Positions 1-5,449 of a stretch of 5,571 bases of DNA are shown piece after piece. The stretch is from assembly GCA_027056825.1 (NCBI GenBank), contig JALUJS010000080.1, positions 1-5,571 of the forward strand. Direction: 5' to 3'. Each line of letters opens with the position of its first letter. Position 1 is the first letter of the stretch. The notes beneath the pieces are model-generated. The model did no database searches. It saw only the letters and a list, made by a program, of their open reading frames with translations, and was not told where the DNA came from. Both the position numbers and the translations under genes were made by a program. This DNA comes from Candidatus Krumholzibacteriia bacterium (GTDB taxonomy: Bacteria; Krumholzibacteriota; Krumholzibacteriia; LZORAL124-64-63).

Positions 1-337
1 CAGCTTTCAGGACCCTGGCCCGCACGCCCAGGGGCATGTGGATCACCCGGCTGTCCCAGCGGCCGTCGAAACTCCCCGCTTCCCGGGCCAGCCGTATGAC
101 GCGAACGCCCCGGACCAGGGCCAGGGAGGCCAGCCGGGGCATGCCGAGTTCCAGATCCCCCTCCCGGGCCTCGACCAGCAGGGCCACGTCCGGAGGGGGA
201 TCCAGTTCCTTTTCCGCGTCTTCCAGGGTCTGTCGCCAGTTCACATGGCAGCCGGGATCGAGTCGGGCGAGGATCTCCCCGGTCACGGAACCGGCGCCGC
301 CGACCAGCAGGACTCGTGGTTTCCGCCCGCTCTCCAT
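1..337 (-). CDS. Partial protein with receiver-like N-terminus lacking phosphorylation residues
   Basis: The frame is open from the ATG at 337 to the window edge (112 codons), so the C-terminal part is missing. The protein begins MESGRKPRVLLVGGAGSV. It alternates hydrophobic strands and helices like a CheY-type receiver domain: RVLLVGG in place of the usual VLLVDDD strand, DVALLVEAR where LLLD would carry the phosphoacceptor Asp, then VRVIRLAREAG, and HMPLGVRARVLKA where a KP pair is usual. If that alignment is right, the acidic pair, the Asp and the Lys are all absent, making it a pseudo-receiver. The GGAGSVTG stretch could alternatively be a nucleotide-binding Rossmann loop. The start at 337 is preferred because AAGGA (349-345) lies 7 nt upstream; an in-frame ATG at 358 lies in the arm of an inverted repeat and has no clear ribosome binding site. 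The gene follows a sigma-54-type promoter and a long leader, and may be a target of the upstream regulator. That it is coding is fairly sure; the fold is a guess. Confidence 0.6.
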   Translation of the reverse strand, partial: MESGRKPRVLLVGGAGSVTGEILARLDPGCHVNWRQTLEDAEKELDPPPDVALLVEAREGDLELGMPRLASLALVRGVRVIRLAREAGSFDGRWDSRVIHMPLGVRARVLKA

Positions 338-355
338 GGCCGCATCCTTATCCCG

Positions 356-399
356 CATTATTGAATCGCTGCGCGATCCCGCAAGGCGATTCAATAATG
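356..399. repeat. Perfect inverted repeat, 14-bp arms, 16-nt loop
   Basis: CATTATTGAATCGC at 356-369 is the exact reverse complement of 386-399. The 16-nt loop can pair further (TGCG at 370-373 with CGCA at 380-383), giving up to about 18 bp with a 2-nt bulge. On the minus-strand transcript this hairpin ends only 6 nt before the AAGGA ribosome binding site of the gene starting at 337. That suits an operator or a translation-controlling leader hairpin. No T tract follows it on either strand, so it does not look like an intrinsic terminator. The repeat is seen directly; its role is inferred. Confidence 0.75.
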
Positions 400-454
400 T
401 GGGTTAGCCCGCCGGTTGTGCCCGGCTCTCCACCCGGTCCTGGATCCGGGCACG

Positions 455-524
455 AAAAAAAAATGGGGACCGGCCGCCGGATGAGAGAACCTCGCCCTGA
501 TTCCCCCTGGCGAAACCGGCCCCC
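455..524 (-). terminator. Possible intrinsic terminator or attenuator with T9 tract
   Basis: On the minus strand a run of nine T (463-455) follows CCGGTCCCCA. The CCGG (473-470) and CCCC (468-465) can pair with GGGGCCGG (523-516), giving 8 bp with a one-base bulge. The loop is about 42 nt, much longer than in a typical terminator, though it may fold internally. The T run is unusual in such GC-rich DNA. If it works, it would end or attenuate the transcript from the sigma-54-type promoter about 190 nt after its start. The weak point is the large loop. Confidence 0.3.
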
Positions 525-653
525 GTATTGTCAGTCAGCATCCCATCGAGGCCGCGATAGTTGTTGCTCAAATCGATAAGGGTTCCCATACAAACTGGAC
601 CCTGACTGAACCTGCCGGGGCTCGGTGTTCCCGTCCGCTCCCCCACGAGGCAC
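455..653 (-). ncRNA. Candidate sigma-54-driven leader RNA or small RNA
   Basis: The predicted start is about 12 nt downstream of the -12 GC at 666-665, near 653. Transcription to the T9 tract would give an RNA of roughly 200 nt. It contains complementary 8-mers TCAGTCAG (609-602) and CTGACTGA (538-531). No convincing open frame uses this segment. It could be the first part of a long 5' leader of the gene at 337, or an independent small RNA. A known parallel is the Vibrio Qrr RNAs, which are sigma-54-dependent and controlled by the NtrC-type regulator LuxO; there is no sequence similarity claim. The transcript is inferred entirely from the promoter and the T tract. Confidence 0.22.
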
Positions 654-663
654 ATCATATGAT

Positions 664-679
664 TGCAGTTATCATGCCA
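664..679 (-). promoter_or_regulatory. Sigma-54-type (-24/-12) promoter
   Basis: The minus strand reads TGGCATGATAACTGCA from 679 to 664. It has the invariant GG (678-677) and GC (666-665) separated by exactly 10 bases. It differs from the TGGCACG-N4-TTGCW consensus at two positions (C to T after TGGCA, and the first T of TTGC). It points toward the gene starting at 337, with a start near 653. The gene immediately upstream encodes an activator class that works only with sigma-54, and palindromic sites lie at the usual enhancer distance. The context raises confidence well above what the motif alone would give. Confidence 0.6.
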
Positions 680-773
680 CACCAGAATTTTTCTTAAAAT
701 TTATATACCTAACGTTTTCAATAAGTTATGATGTCATTGTGGTATCGCGTCACCTGGATGCCTCGGGACTGCA

Positions 774-789
774 TCAAATTTGAGGCAGC
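774..789. promoter_or_regulatory. Enhancer-like site A for the sigma-54 activator
   Basis: TCAAATTTGAGGCAGC contains the perfect 10-bp palindrome TCAAATTTGA (774-783). It matches site B (844-859) at 15 of 16 positions. It lies about 121 to 136 bp upstream of the predicted sigma-54 start. Fis-type helix-turn-helix domains of NtrC-family proteins bind such palindromes as dimers. Binding by the neighbouring regulator is inferred. Confidence 0.45.
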
Positions 790-840
790 TCGTGTCCCTG
801 AATGACAATGTAACTTCCAATTTCACAACAGGTTGCTTGA

Positions 841-859
841 GCCTCAATTTTGAGGCAGC
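841..859. promoter_or_regulatory. Enhancer-like site B for the sigma-54 activator
   Basis: GCCTCAA (841-847) and TTGAGGC (850-856) form a perfect 7-bp inverted repeat with a 2-bp centre. The GAGGCAGC tail is shared with site A, whose matching start is 70 bp away. It sits about 190 to 206 bp upstream of the predicted sigma-54 start and 33 bp beyond the stop codon of the regulator gene. With flanking TTGCT (833-837) and AGCAA (857-861) it could also fold as an RNA hairpin behind the regulator mRNA. No T tract follows on the minus strand, so the enhancer reading is preferred. Confidence 0.45.
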
Positions 860-891
860 AATTATCGGAATTTTGCTTATTTTACATAACT

Positions 892-2256
892 TTATCTAAA
901 TTCTTCAGACGAAATATCTAGCTGCTTCATCTTTTTCTGGAATTGCTGGCGCGTCATGCCGCTGATCTCGGCGGCATGGGTCACGTTTCCTCCCGTCTCG
1001 GTCAGCCGGGAGGTCACGAATTGCCGCTGGAAATCCTCCAGGGCCTCCTTGTACCGCAACGTACGCCCTGACTCGGCCGGCCGGTCCCGCAGCCCCCCCG
1101 CGAGGTCGCCGAGGGTGATGGTCGAGCCCTCGCACTCGATCACCGCCACCTCGATGCGGTTGCGCAGCTCGCGGACATTGCCTTTCCAGGGGTCGGACAG
1201 CAATCGCTGCATGGCCGCCGGCGAGAAGCCGTCGATCTGTTTGCGGAACTCGCGGCAGAACTGGGCCAAAAAGTGCATGGCCAGCGGCTCGATATCCCCG
1301 GGCCGCTCCCGCAGGGGCGGCACGTGGATGCGGTAGCGGTCCAGGCGGTAGTACAGGGCCTCCCGGAAGGTTCCCCTCTCCACGGCGCGTTCCAGATCCT
1401 CGCTGGTGGCCGCCAGCAGCCGGCAGGTCAGGGGCAATTCCAGGTTCTCGCCCACCCGGTTGAAGACCTTCTCCCCGATGGCCCGCAACAGGGCCACCTG
1501 GAAATCCACCGGGCTCTCCCCGATCTCGTCCAGGAAGAGGTGACCGCCCGCGGCCTGCTCCATCTTGCCCACGCGGGCCTTGTCCGCCCCGGTGAAGCTC
1601 CCGCGCGCGTGGCCGAAGATCTCCGACTCGATGAGCTCGGCCGGGATGGCGCCGCAGTTCATGCCCAGGAAGGGTTTGTTGCGCCGCCCGCTCTCGGCGT
1701 GGATCCGCCGGGCGATCATCTCCTTGCCCACGCCCGATTCCCCGGTGATCAGGACGGTGGTGTCCAGGGGCGCGACCTTGCGGATCCTATCGAGGATGGC
1801 GAAGGTCTTGTCGTCCCCGGCGATGAAGTTGCCCGTCAGGCGCCCGACCTCATCGGCCAGGCCGCGCACCGCGTGCCGACCCTGTCGCACGGCCAGGGCC
1901 TGGGTGATCAGGTTGTCGAGCTGGGATACGTCTGCGGGCTTGGTGACGTAATGGAAGGCGCCGCGCTTGATGGCCCGGACCACGGTCTGGATATCCCGCG
2001 CCCCCGAAAGCATGATGATCACCGGGGGATCATCCAGGGCGCGCAACCGCTCCAGGGTTTCCAGCCCGTCGATGTGTCCCGGCCCGAACCCCACGTCCAG
2101 CAGGACCACGTCGGGGGCGAACTCCTCGGCCGACTTCAGACCCGCCTCCCCGTCGTAGGCCACCTCCACCACCATGGCGGCGGCGAACACCGCACCCAGG
2201 TCGGAACAGAAGTCGCGGTCGTCGTCGATGATCAGCAGGCGTCCCCGTCCGGGCAT
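892..2256 (-). CDS. NtrC-family sigma-54-dependent response regulator
   Basis: The 454-residue cytoplasmic activator has the usual REC, AAA+ and Fis-type helix-turn-helix order. The receiver domain (about 5-122) has the acidic cluster D11-D13, phosphoacceptor D54, S84 and K106, so it should be phosphorylatable. The AAA+ domain (about 142-365) has Walker A GESGVGKE (172-179), the sigma-54 contact loop GSFTGA (219-224, usually GAFTGA), Walker B FLDE (241-244), the YYRL/PPLRER region (302-318) and sensor II GNVREL (359-364). The Fis-like domain (about 405-446) has GGNVTHAAEISGMTRQQF. Length is normal for the family. The ATG at 2256 lies 22 nt after the preceding glycosylase stop, with AAGGA about 12 nt upstream, a little far. 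It is the last gene of the operon. No histidine kinase is visible, so the signal is unknown. Two palindromic sites and a sigma-54-type promoter directly downstream are its likely targets. Confidence 0.95.
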   Translation of the reverse strand: MPGRGRLLIIDDDRDFCSDLGAVFAAAMVVEVAYDGEAGLKSAEEFAPDVVLLDVGFGPGHIDGLETLERLRALDDPPVIIMLSGARDIQTVVRAIKRGAFHYVTKPADVSQLDNLITQALAVRQGRHAVRGLADEVGRLTGNFIAGDDKTFAILDRIRKVAPLDTTVLITGESGVGKEMIARRIHAESGRRNKPFLGMNCGAIPAELIESEIFGHARGSFTGADKARVGKMEQAAGGHLFLDEIGESPVDFQVALLRAIGEKVFNRVGENLELPLTCRLLAATSEDLERAVERGTFREALYYRLDRYRIHVPPLRERPGDIEPLAMHFLAQFCREFRKQIDGFSPAAMQRLLSDPWKGNVRELRNRIEVAVIECEGSTITLGDLAGGLRDRPAESGRTLRYKEALEDFQRQFVTSRLTETGGNVTHAAEISGMTRQQFQKKMKQLDISSEEFR

Positions 2257-2278
2257 GATAGGGTAGGGTCCTTTCGCG

Positions 2279-3259
2279 TCACGATATCAGCTTGTCCATG
2301 AGAGCCCGCAACTTGCGCACGTCGTTCCATGTGTCCCGCTTGGCGGCGGGGTTGCGCAACAGGTACGCAGGATGATAGGTCACCATGACCGGAATATCCT
2401 GGTAAAAATGCACATCCCCGCGCATGCGGCTCAGCGAGGTGGAGGTGCGCAACAGGGTCTGGGCCGCCACCCGGCCCAGGCAGCAGATCACCCGGGGGCG
2501 GATGATGGCCAGCTGCCGGCGCAGGTGCGGCTCGCAGGCCAGGACCTCCGGCGGCAGGGGATCGCGGTTGTCCGGCGGGCGGCACTTGAGGATGTTGCCG
2601 ATGTAGACCTCCTCGCGGGCCAACCCGATGGCCGCCAGGATCTTCGTCAGCAGTTGCCCGCTGCGCCCGACGAAGGGCTCGCCCTGCAGGTCCTCGTCCC
2701 GCCCCGGGGCCTCGCCGATGATCATCAGGTCGGCCCGCGGACTGCCGGCGCCGAAGACGGTGTTGGTGCGGGTGGCGTGCAGACCGCAGGCGGTGCAGGG
2801 AAGCACCTCGGCGCGCAGGGCGTCCAGGGCGGCGACCGGATCATCTGGCGCCGGACCGGACAGGGCGCCGGTCGCGTCGGCGTCGGCCAGGCCCAGGTCA
2901 CACATGGTCTTCTGCTCGGCCCGGCGGTCGGCGATGGCCTTCAGGGCGCGGTCGGCGAAGGCGGCGCATTCGGCGGCGAAAGGATCGTCGTCGGCCGGCG
3001 CGGTCACAGGCGTGGCAGGCGCGGCCGGTGCGGCCGGTGCGGCGGGTTCAGGGCTTTTGCCCGGTGTGGCGGGCGCGGTGGGCGCGGCGGTTCCTGCCGC
3101 AGGCGCTGCCGCCTCGGCAGGAGGCGCGGGAACCTGCTCGGAAACCGCGGGCGCGCCCTCGTCCAGGAACCAGCCCGACCCGTCCGGATCGTGCTGACCG
3201 ATCCACTTCAGCAGCTCGGCCGCCACCGCGGCGCGGGAATCCTCGCGCGGCGCGCTCAC
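2279..3259 (-). CDS. Family 4 uracil-DNA glycosylase with Ala/Pro-rich N-terminal extension
   Basis: The enzyme removes uracil from DNA (from cytosine deamination or dUTP misincorporation) as the first step of base excision repair. The catalytic domain covers about residues 145-326 of 326. It shows GEAPGRDED (182-190) forming the active-site loop, GRSGQLL (198-204), NRDP (231-234) and HPAYLLRN (296-303). Four cysteines, C155, C158, C226 and C242, have the spacing of the [4Fe-4S] ligands of family 4 enzymes. The N-terminus has a short helical segment (about 8-22), then an Ala/Pro/Thr linker (about 43-89), then a charged region (92-118), making it longer than the roughly 200-residue minimal enzymes. 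The GTG at 3259 is chosen because its GTGA overlaps the coaBC stop by 4 nt, a typical coupled junction. The frame stays open further upstream, but only inside coaBC. Confidence 0.92.
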   Translation of the reverse strand: MSAPREDSRAAVAAELLKWIGQHDPDGSGWFLDEGAPAVSEQVPAPPAEAAAPAAGTAAPTAPATPGKSPEPAAPAAPAAPATPVTAPADDDPFAAECAAFADRALKAIADRRAEQKTMCDLGLADADATGALSGPAPDDPVAALDALRAEVLPCTACGLHATRTNTVFGAGSPRADLMIIGEAPGRDEDLQGEPFVGRSGQLLTKILAAIGLAREEVYIGNILKCRPPDNRDPLPPEVLACEPHLRRQLAIIRPRVICCLGRVAAQTLLRTSTSLSRMRGDVHFYQDIPVMVTYHPAYLLRNPAAKRDTWNDVRKLRALMDKLIS

Positions 3260-4524
3260 GCCGACGCCCCCGGCACCGCGGCCAGGCGGTCCAGCAGGGC
3301 GGCCGCCAGCGCGGGCTTGGCCGCCGGGTCGCTGCGCCACAGCACACCCTCCGGGCCCATCAGCACCACCGTGTGCTCCACGTCCCCGAATCCCGCGCCT
3401 GCGGCGGTGGGGTCGTTGGCCACGATGAAGTCCATGTTCTTGGCCCGCAGCTTGGCCAGGGCGCGCTCCTCGACGTCCGAGGTCTCCAGCGCGAACCCCA
3501 CCACCTTCAGGCCCACGGGAGCCGCCGCGGGGACCACCTCGCCCAGGATGTCCGGGTTGCGGGTCATCTGCAGGGACCACCCGGTGCCAAGGTCTTCCTT
3601 CTTGAGTTTGCCGGCGGCCCGCTCCGCCGGGGCGAAGTCCGCCACCGCAGCTGCCATGACCAGCCACTCCGCTCCACCGGCCAGGGCGTCGGCCACGGCT
3701 GCGGCCATCTCCTGCGCGGTGGTCACGGGGATAAAGCCCGCCAACCCCCGGGGCGAGGGCAGGGCCGTGGGACCGGAGATCAATGTGACCCGGGCGCCGC
3801 GCTGGACGGCGGCCGCGGCCAGGGCGTATCCCATGTGGCCGGAGCTGCGGTTGGCGATGTAGCGCACCGGATCGATGGGCTCATGGGTTGGGCCGGCGGT
3901 GATCACCACGCGGCGGCCCGACCAGGGGGACGGGACCGGCGCGGGAAATTCGACCTCGCGCACAGGCAGCCCCGCCGCCACCTTCCTGACCGCCTGCAGG
4001 ATCTCCTCCGGTTCGCTCATGCGCCCCGGCGCGGTGGTGCCGCAGGCCAGCCAGCCCTCGCCGGGCCCCACCAGCGTGGCGCCGCGCTCGCGCAGCACCT
4101 CGCAGTTGGCCCGGGTCGCCGGGTGCCGCCACATGGCGTCATTCATGGCCGGGGCCACCACCAACTCACCCTCGAAGGCCACCAGCAGGGTCGAGACGAT
4201 GTCGTCGGCGATGCCGCAGGCCGCCTTGGCCAGGATGTCCGCGGTGGCCGGAGCCACCACCGCGATATCCGCCCAGCGGGCGTACTCGATATGATCGAGG
4301 GGTTCGCTCTGCCCCTCGCCCCACAGGTCGGTGGCCACAGGCGCCCCGGTGAGCGCCTGCAGGGTCACCGGCCCGACGAAGCGGGTGGCCGCGGGGGTCA
4401 TGGCCGCACGCACGGAAAAACCCGCCTGCTGCAGCAGGCGGGCCAGGAAACAGCTCTTGTAGGCGGCGATGCCGCCGGTGACCATCAGCAGAACGCGCGG
4501 GGCGGCGGTATCACCGGAGGCCAT
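3256..4524 (-). CDS. coaBC: Bifunctional phosphopantothenoylcysteine synthetase/decarboxylase
   Basis: The 422-residue enzyme catalyses two consecutive cytoplasmic steps of coenzyme A synthesis. It joins 4'-phosphopantothenate to cysteine using CTP (CoaB), then decarboxylates the product to 4'-phosphopantetheine (CoaC). The CoaC half (about 9-185) shows the FMN-site TGGIAAYK (16-23), the active-site histidine H78 in HIEYARWAD, the substrate clamp APAMNDAMW (124-132) and C161 in LACG. The CoaB half (about 203-418) shows TAGPTHEPID (209-218), RYIANRSSG (221-229) and the lysine-rich KLKK (306-309). All expected catalytic positions are present and the length is normal. The ATG at 4524 is 3 nt past the rpoZ stop, with GAGGAG overlapping the rpoZ 3' end, which suggests translational coupling. 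The stop overlaps the GTG of the glycosylase gene. Confidence 0.96.
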   Translation of the reverse strand: MASGDTAAPRVLLMVTGGIAAYKSCFLARLLQQAGFSVRAAMTPAATRFVGPVTLQALTGAPVATDLWGEGQSEPLDHIEYARWADIAVVAPATADILAKAACGIADDIVSTLLVAFEGELVVAPAMNDAMWRHPATRANCEVLRERGATLVGPGEGWLACGTTAPGRMSEPEEILQAVRKVAAGLPVREVEFPAPVPSPWSGRRVVITAGPTHEPIDPVRYIANRSSGHMGYALAAAAVQRGARVTLISGPTALPSPRGLAGFIPVTTAQEMAAAVADALAGGAEWLVMAAAVADFAPAERAAGKLKKEDLGTGWSLQMTRNPDILGEVVPAAAPVGLKVVGFALETSDVEERALAKLRAKNMDFIVANDPTAAGAGFGDVEHTVVLMGPEGVLWRSDPAAKPALAAALLDRLAAVPGASA

Positions 4525-4527
4525 GAA

Positions 4528-4767
4528 CTACTCCTCTTCCTGCTCCCTCTCCAGACGCAACTGGCGGGCGCGCTCCTTGGCGTCATAGTACTCGACCTTG
4601 CCGGCGATCAGGCGCTCCACGGCCAGGGAAGTGATCTTGCCCGGAACCTGGACGTTGAAAGTGCGGGCCCGCTCGTTGAGGCGGCGCGCCTCCAGGGCGG
4701 CGATCTTGATGGCCTCGAACTTGTTGGGGATCAGTTCGGTCACCTTGTGGCGCGGAATGTAGGTCAT
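4528..4767 (-). CDS. rpoZ: DNA-directed RNA polymerase omega subunit
   Basis: This 79-residue protein matches the small omega subunit, which binds the beta' subunit C-terminal region and helps assemble and stabilise RNA polymerase. Visible family features are the N-terminal PNKFEAIKIAALEARRLN helix (14-31), the counterpart of the conserved NRYELV...A..RARQL segment, then KITSLAVERLIAGKVEY (44-60). The tail from about 63 is charged and ends in EQEEE. Length fits the shorter omega subunits. The ATG at 4767 has AGGA 8 nt upstream; a longer frame upstream has no family resemblance and overlaps the promoter. It is first in the operon ahead of coaBC, an order common in bacteria. The guanylate kinase gene often found just before rpoZ is not here. 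Confidence 0.9.
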   Translation of the reverse strand: MTYIPRHKVTELIPNKFEAIKIAALEARRLNERARTFNVQVPGKITSLAVERLIAGKVEYYDAKERARQLRLEREQEEE

Positions 4768-4852
4768 GCGGCTTTCCTCGCGATCGATCGAAGGGAAAAC
4801 GATGCACGGCGGGGACTGCGCGGCTCCCGGCCATGGCTTCTGCAACCGGTAA

Positions 4853-4880
4853 ACTATAGGGGATTTCAGGGAAAAAGCAA
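4853..4880 (-). promoter_or_regulatory. Sigma-70-type promoter of the rpoZ-coaBC-glycosylase-regulator operon
   Basis: On the minus strand TTGCTT (4880-4875) is followed after 16 nt by TATAGT (4858-4853), a five-of-six match to the -10 consensus with a partial -35. It lies about 85 nt before the rpoZ start in an otherwise GC-rich stretch. The -35 element falls in the T-rich end of the preceding terminator, so the two signals share bases. Confidence 0.55.
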
Positions 4881-4908
4881 GCCCGCCGCCTCTTGCGAGA
4901 CGGCGGGC
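4872..4908 (-). terminator. Intrinsic terminator after the RRM protein gene
   Basis: GCCCGCCG (4881-4888) and CGGCGGGC (4901-4908) form an 8-bp GC stem. A further TCT/AGA pairing (4891-4893 with 4898-4900) closes a TGCG loop past a 2-nt bulge. On the minus strand the stem is followed by TTGCTTTTT (4880-4872). It begins 31 nt beyond the stop codon of the RRM gene, which it probably terminates, separating that gene from the rpoZ operon. Confidence 0.75.
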
Positions 4909-4939
4909 CATCTATCAACCCGTGGGCTGATTCTGCGAC

Positions 4940-5230
4940 CTACCAGCGACCGCCGCCGCCACCGCCGTAGCCGCCGCTGTTGCGGCGGGGACGATCCTGG
5001 GCCTCGTTGACGCGCAGCGCGCGGCCGCCCATCTCCTTGCCGTCCAGGGCCGAAATCATGCCCTGCATGGCGTCGTCGTCCACCTCGATGAATCCGAAGC
5101 CACGGGGACGGCCCGTCTCGCGGTCGTTGATCAACGCGACGGAGTGCACGGTTCCGTGCTCGCCGAACATCTGGGTCACTTCGTCCTCGGTCGCGCTGAA
5201 GGGCAGGTTGCCCACGTACAGTTTCTTCAC
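4940..5230 (-). CDS. Small glycine-rich RRM RNA-binding protein
   Basis: This 96-residue protein consists of one RNA recognition motif and a short glycine-rich tail, the layout of bacterial and cyanobacterial Rbp-type proteins, which bind single-stranded RNA and are often linked to cold or stress responses. RNP2 is LYVGNL (4-9) and RNP1 is RGFGFIEV (43-50), with the aromatic residues Y5, F45 and F47 that stack on RNA bases. The tail (84-96) is NSGGYGGGGGGRW. The GTG at 5230 is preferred: GGAG lies 8 nt upstream and the domain begins at once (VKKLYVG). An in-frame ATG at 5269 would add 13 residues but lies in the repeat-rich leader without a clear ribosome binding site. The gene appears to be a single unit with its own promoter and terminator. 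Its RNA targets are unknown. Confidence 0.92.
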   Translation of the reverse strand: MKKLYVGNLPFSATEDEVTQMFGEHGTVHSVALINDRETGRPRGFGFIEVDDDAMQGMISALDGKEMGGRALRVNEAQDRPRRNSGGYGGGGGGRW

Positions 5231-5449
5231 AGTCTTTTCTCCAATGTGCCGGATTTCCGGCTTGATCAAGCGCTCCGGATCGCCGGCTTCTTCCGGCAGG
5301 ATCTCCGCGCTTCAACAGGTCCGCATGCAGTCGTGCCGCCTGGCCGGCGGCCTGCTTCCTGCTTTTCAATGTCCATGGGATCAATCACAGGCAGAGAAAA
5401 TGCGGAATCCCCGGGATCGTCCCCGGGGACAACAACAAGGTAGGCAGCC
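5231..5449 (-). promoter_or_regulatory. Structured 5' leader of the RRM gene
   Basis: If transcription starts near 5449, the RRM mRNA has about 219 nt of leader. It contains a GC self-complementary block (5407-5430, including the perfect 12-nt palindrome GTCCCCGGGGAC at 5419-5430). It also has two short hairpins with GCCGG/CCGGC stems (5282-5297 and 5248-5261) on either side of the palindrome CTTGATCAAG (5261-5270). The last hairpin ends 17 nt before the start codon. Long structured leaders are known for cold-inducible RNA-binding proteins and allow temperature or self-regulation. That role is inferred here. No known riboswitch was recognised. Confidence 0.4.

Larger units (their letters stand above)
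338..891. other. Intergenic regulatory region between regulator and degenerate-receiver gene
   Basis: This is the longest gene-free stretch. The part nearest the regulator gene (roughly 683-891) is markedly AT-rich against the GC-rich surroundings. It carries two similar palindromic sites (774-789 and 841-859). An A/T stretch (about 686-740) separates them from a sigma-54-type promoter (664-679, minus strand). The remainder (338-653) would be the transcribed leader of the gene starting at 337. It holds an 8-bp repeat pair able to form a stem (531-538 with 602-609), a nine-base A run on the plus strand (455-463), and a strong inverted repeat (356-399). A weak minus-strand frame of 61 codons starts at an ATG at 589 and stops at 404-406. 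It has no good ribosome binding site or recognisable motif and is not called a gene. Confidence 0.6.

Noticed and set aside
404..682. Minus-strand open frame of 92 codons from a GTG in the intergenic region
   Set aside because: The GTG overlaps the sigma-54-type promoter, so it would not be transcribed from it. The next useful ATG (589) has no good ribosome binding site, the frame crosses the T9 tract, and the protein has no recognisable motif.
686..740. IHF binding site between the enhancer-like sites and the promoter
   Set aside because: The region is AT-rich and in the right place, but no segment matches the WATCAANNNNTTR consensus with fewer than two mismatches.
833..861. Intrinsic terminator for the sigma-54 regulator gene
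   Set aside because: A 12-bp stem with a 3-nt bulge can form, but no T-rich stretch follows on the minus strand. The core repeats at site A 70 bp away, which fits a protein-binding site better.
1273..2301. Long plus-strand open frame opposite the sigma-54 regulator
   Set aside because: It lies antisense to a gene with complete family motifs. The product is rich in Gly, Gln and His with no domain pattern, typical of an antisense frame in GC-rich DNA.
3260..3667. N-terminal extension of the glycosylase frame into coaBC
   Set aside because: The extra 136 codons lie wholly inside the CoaB coding region and translate to Gly/Arg-rich low-complexity sequence. The GTGA overlap at 3256-3259 is a normal start.
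3028..5010. 660-codon plus-strand open frame across coaBC, rpoZ and flanks
   Set aside because: It runs antisense to several genes with clear motifs, through a terminator and promoter. The composition is biased and without domains.
4866..5384. 172-codon minus-strand frame overlapping the RRM gene
   Set aside because: It is out of frame with the RRM gene, very Arg-rich, and runs through the terminator hairpin. It is a shadow frame.
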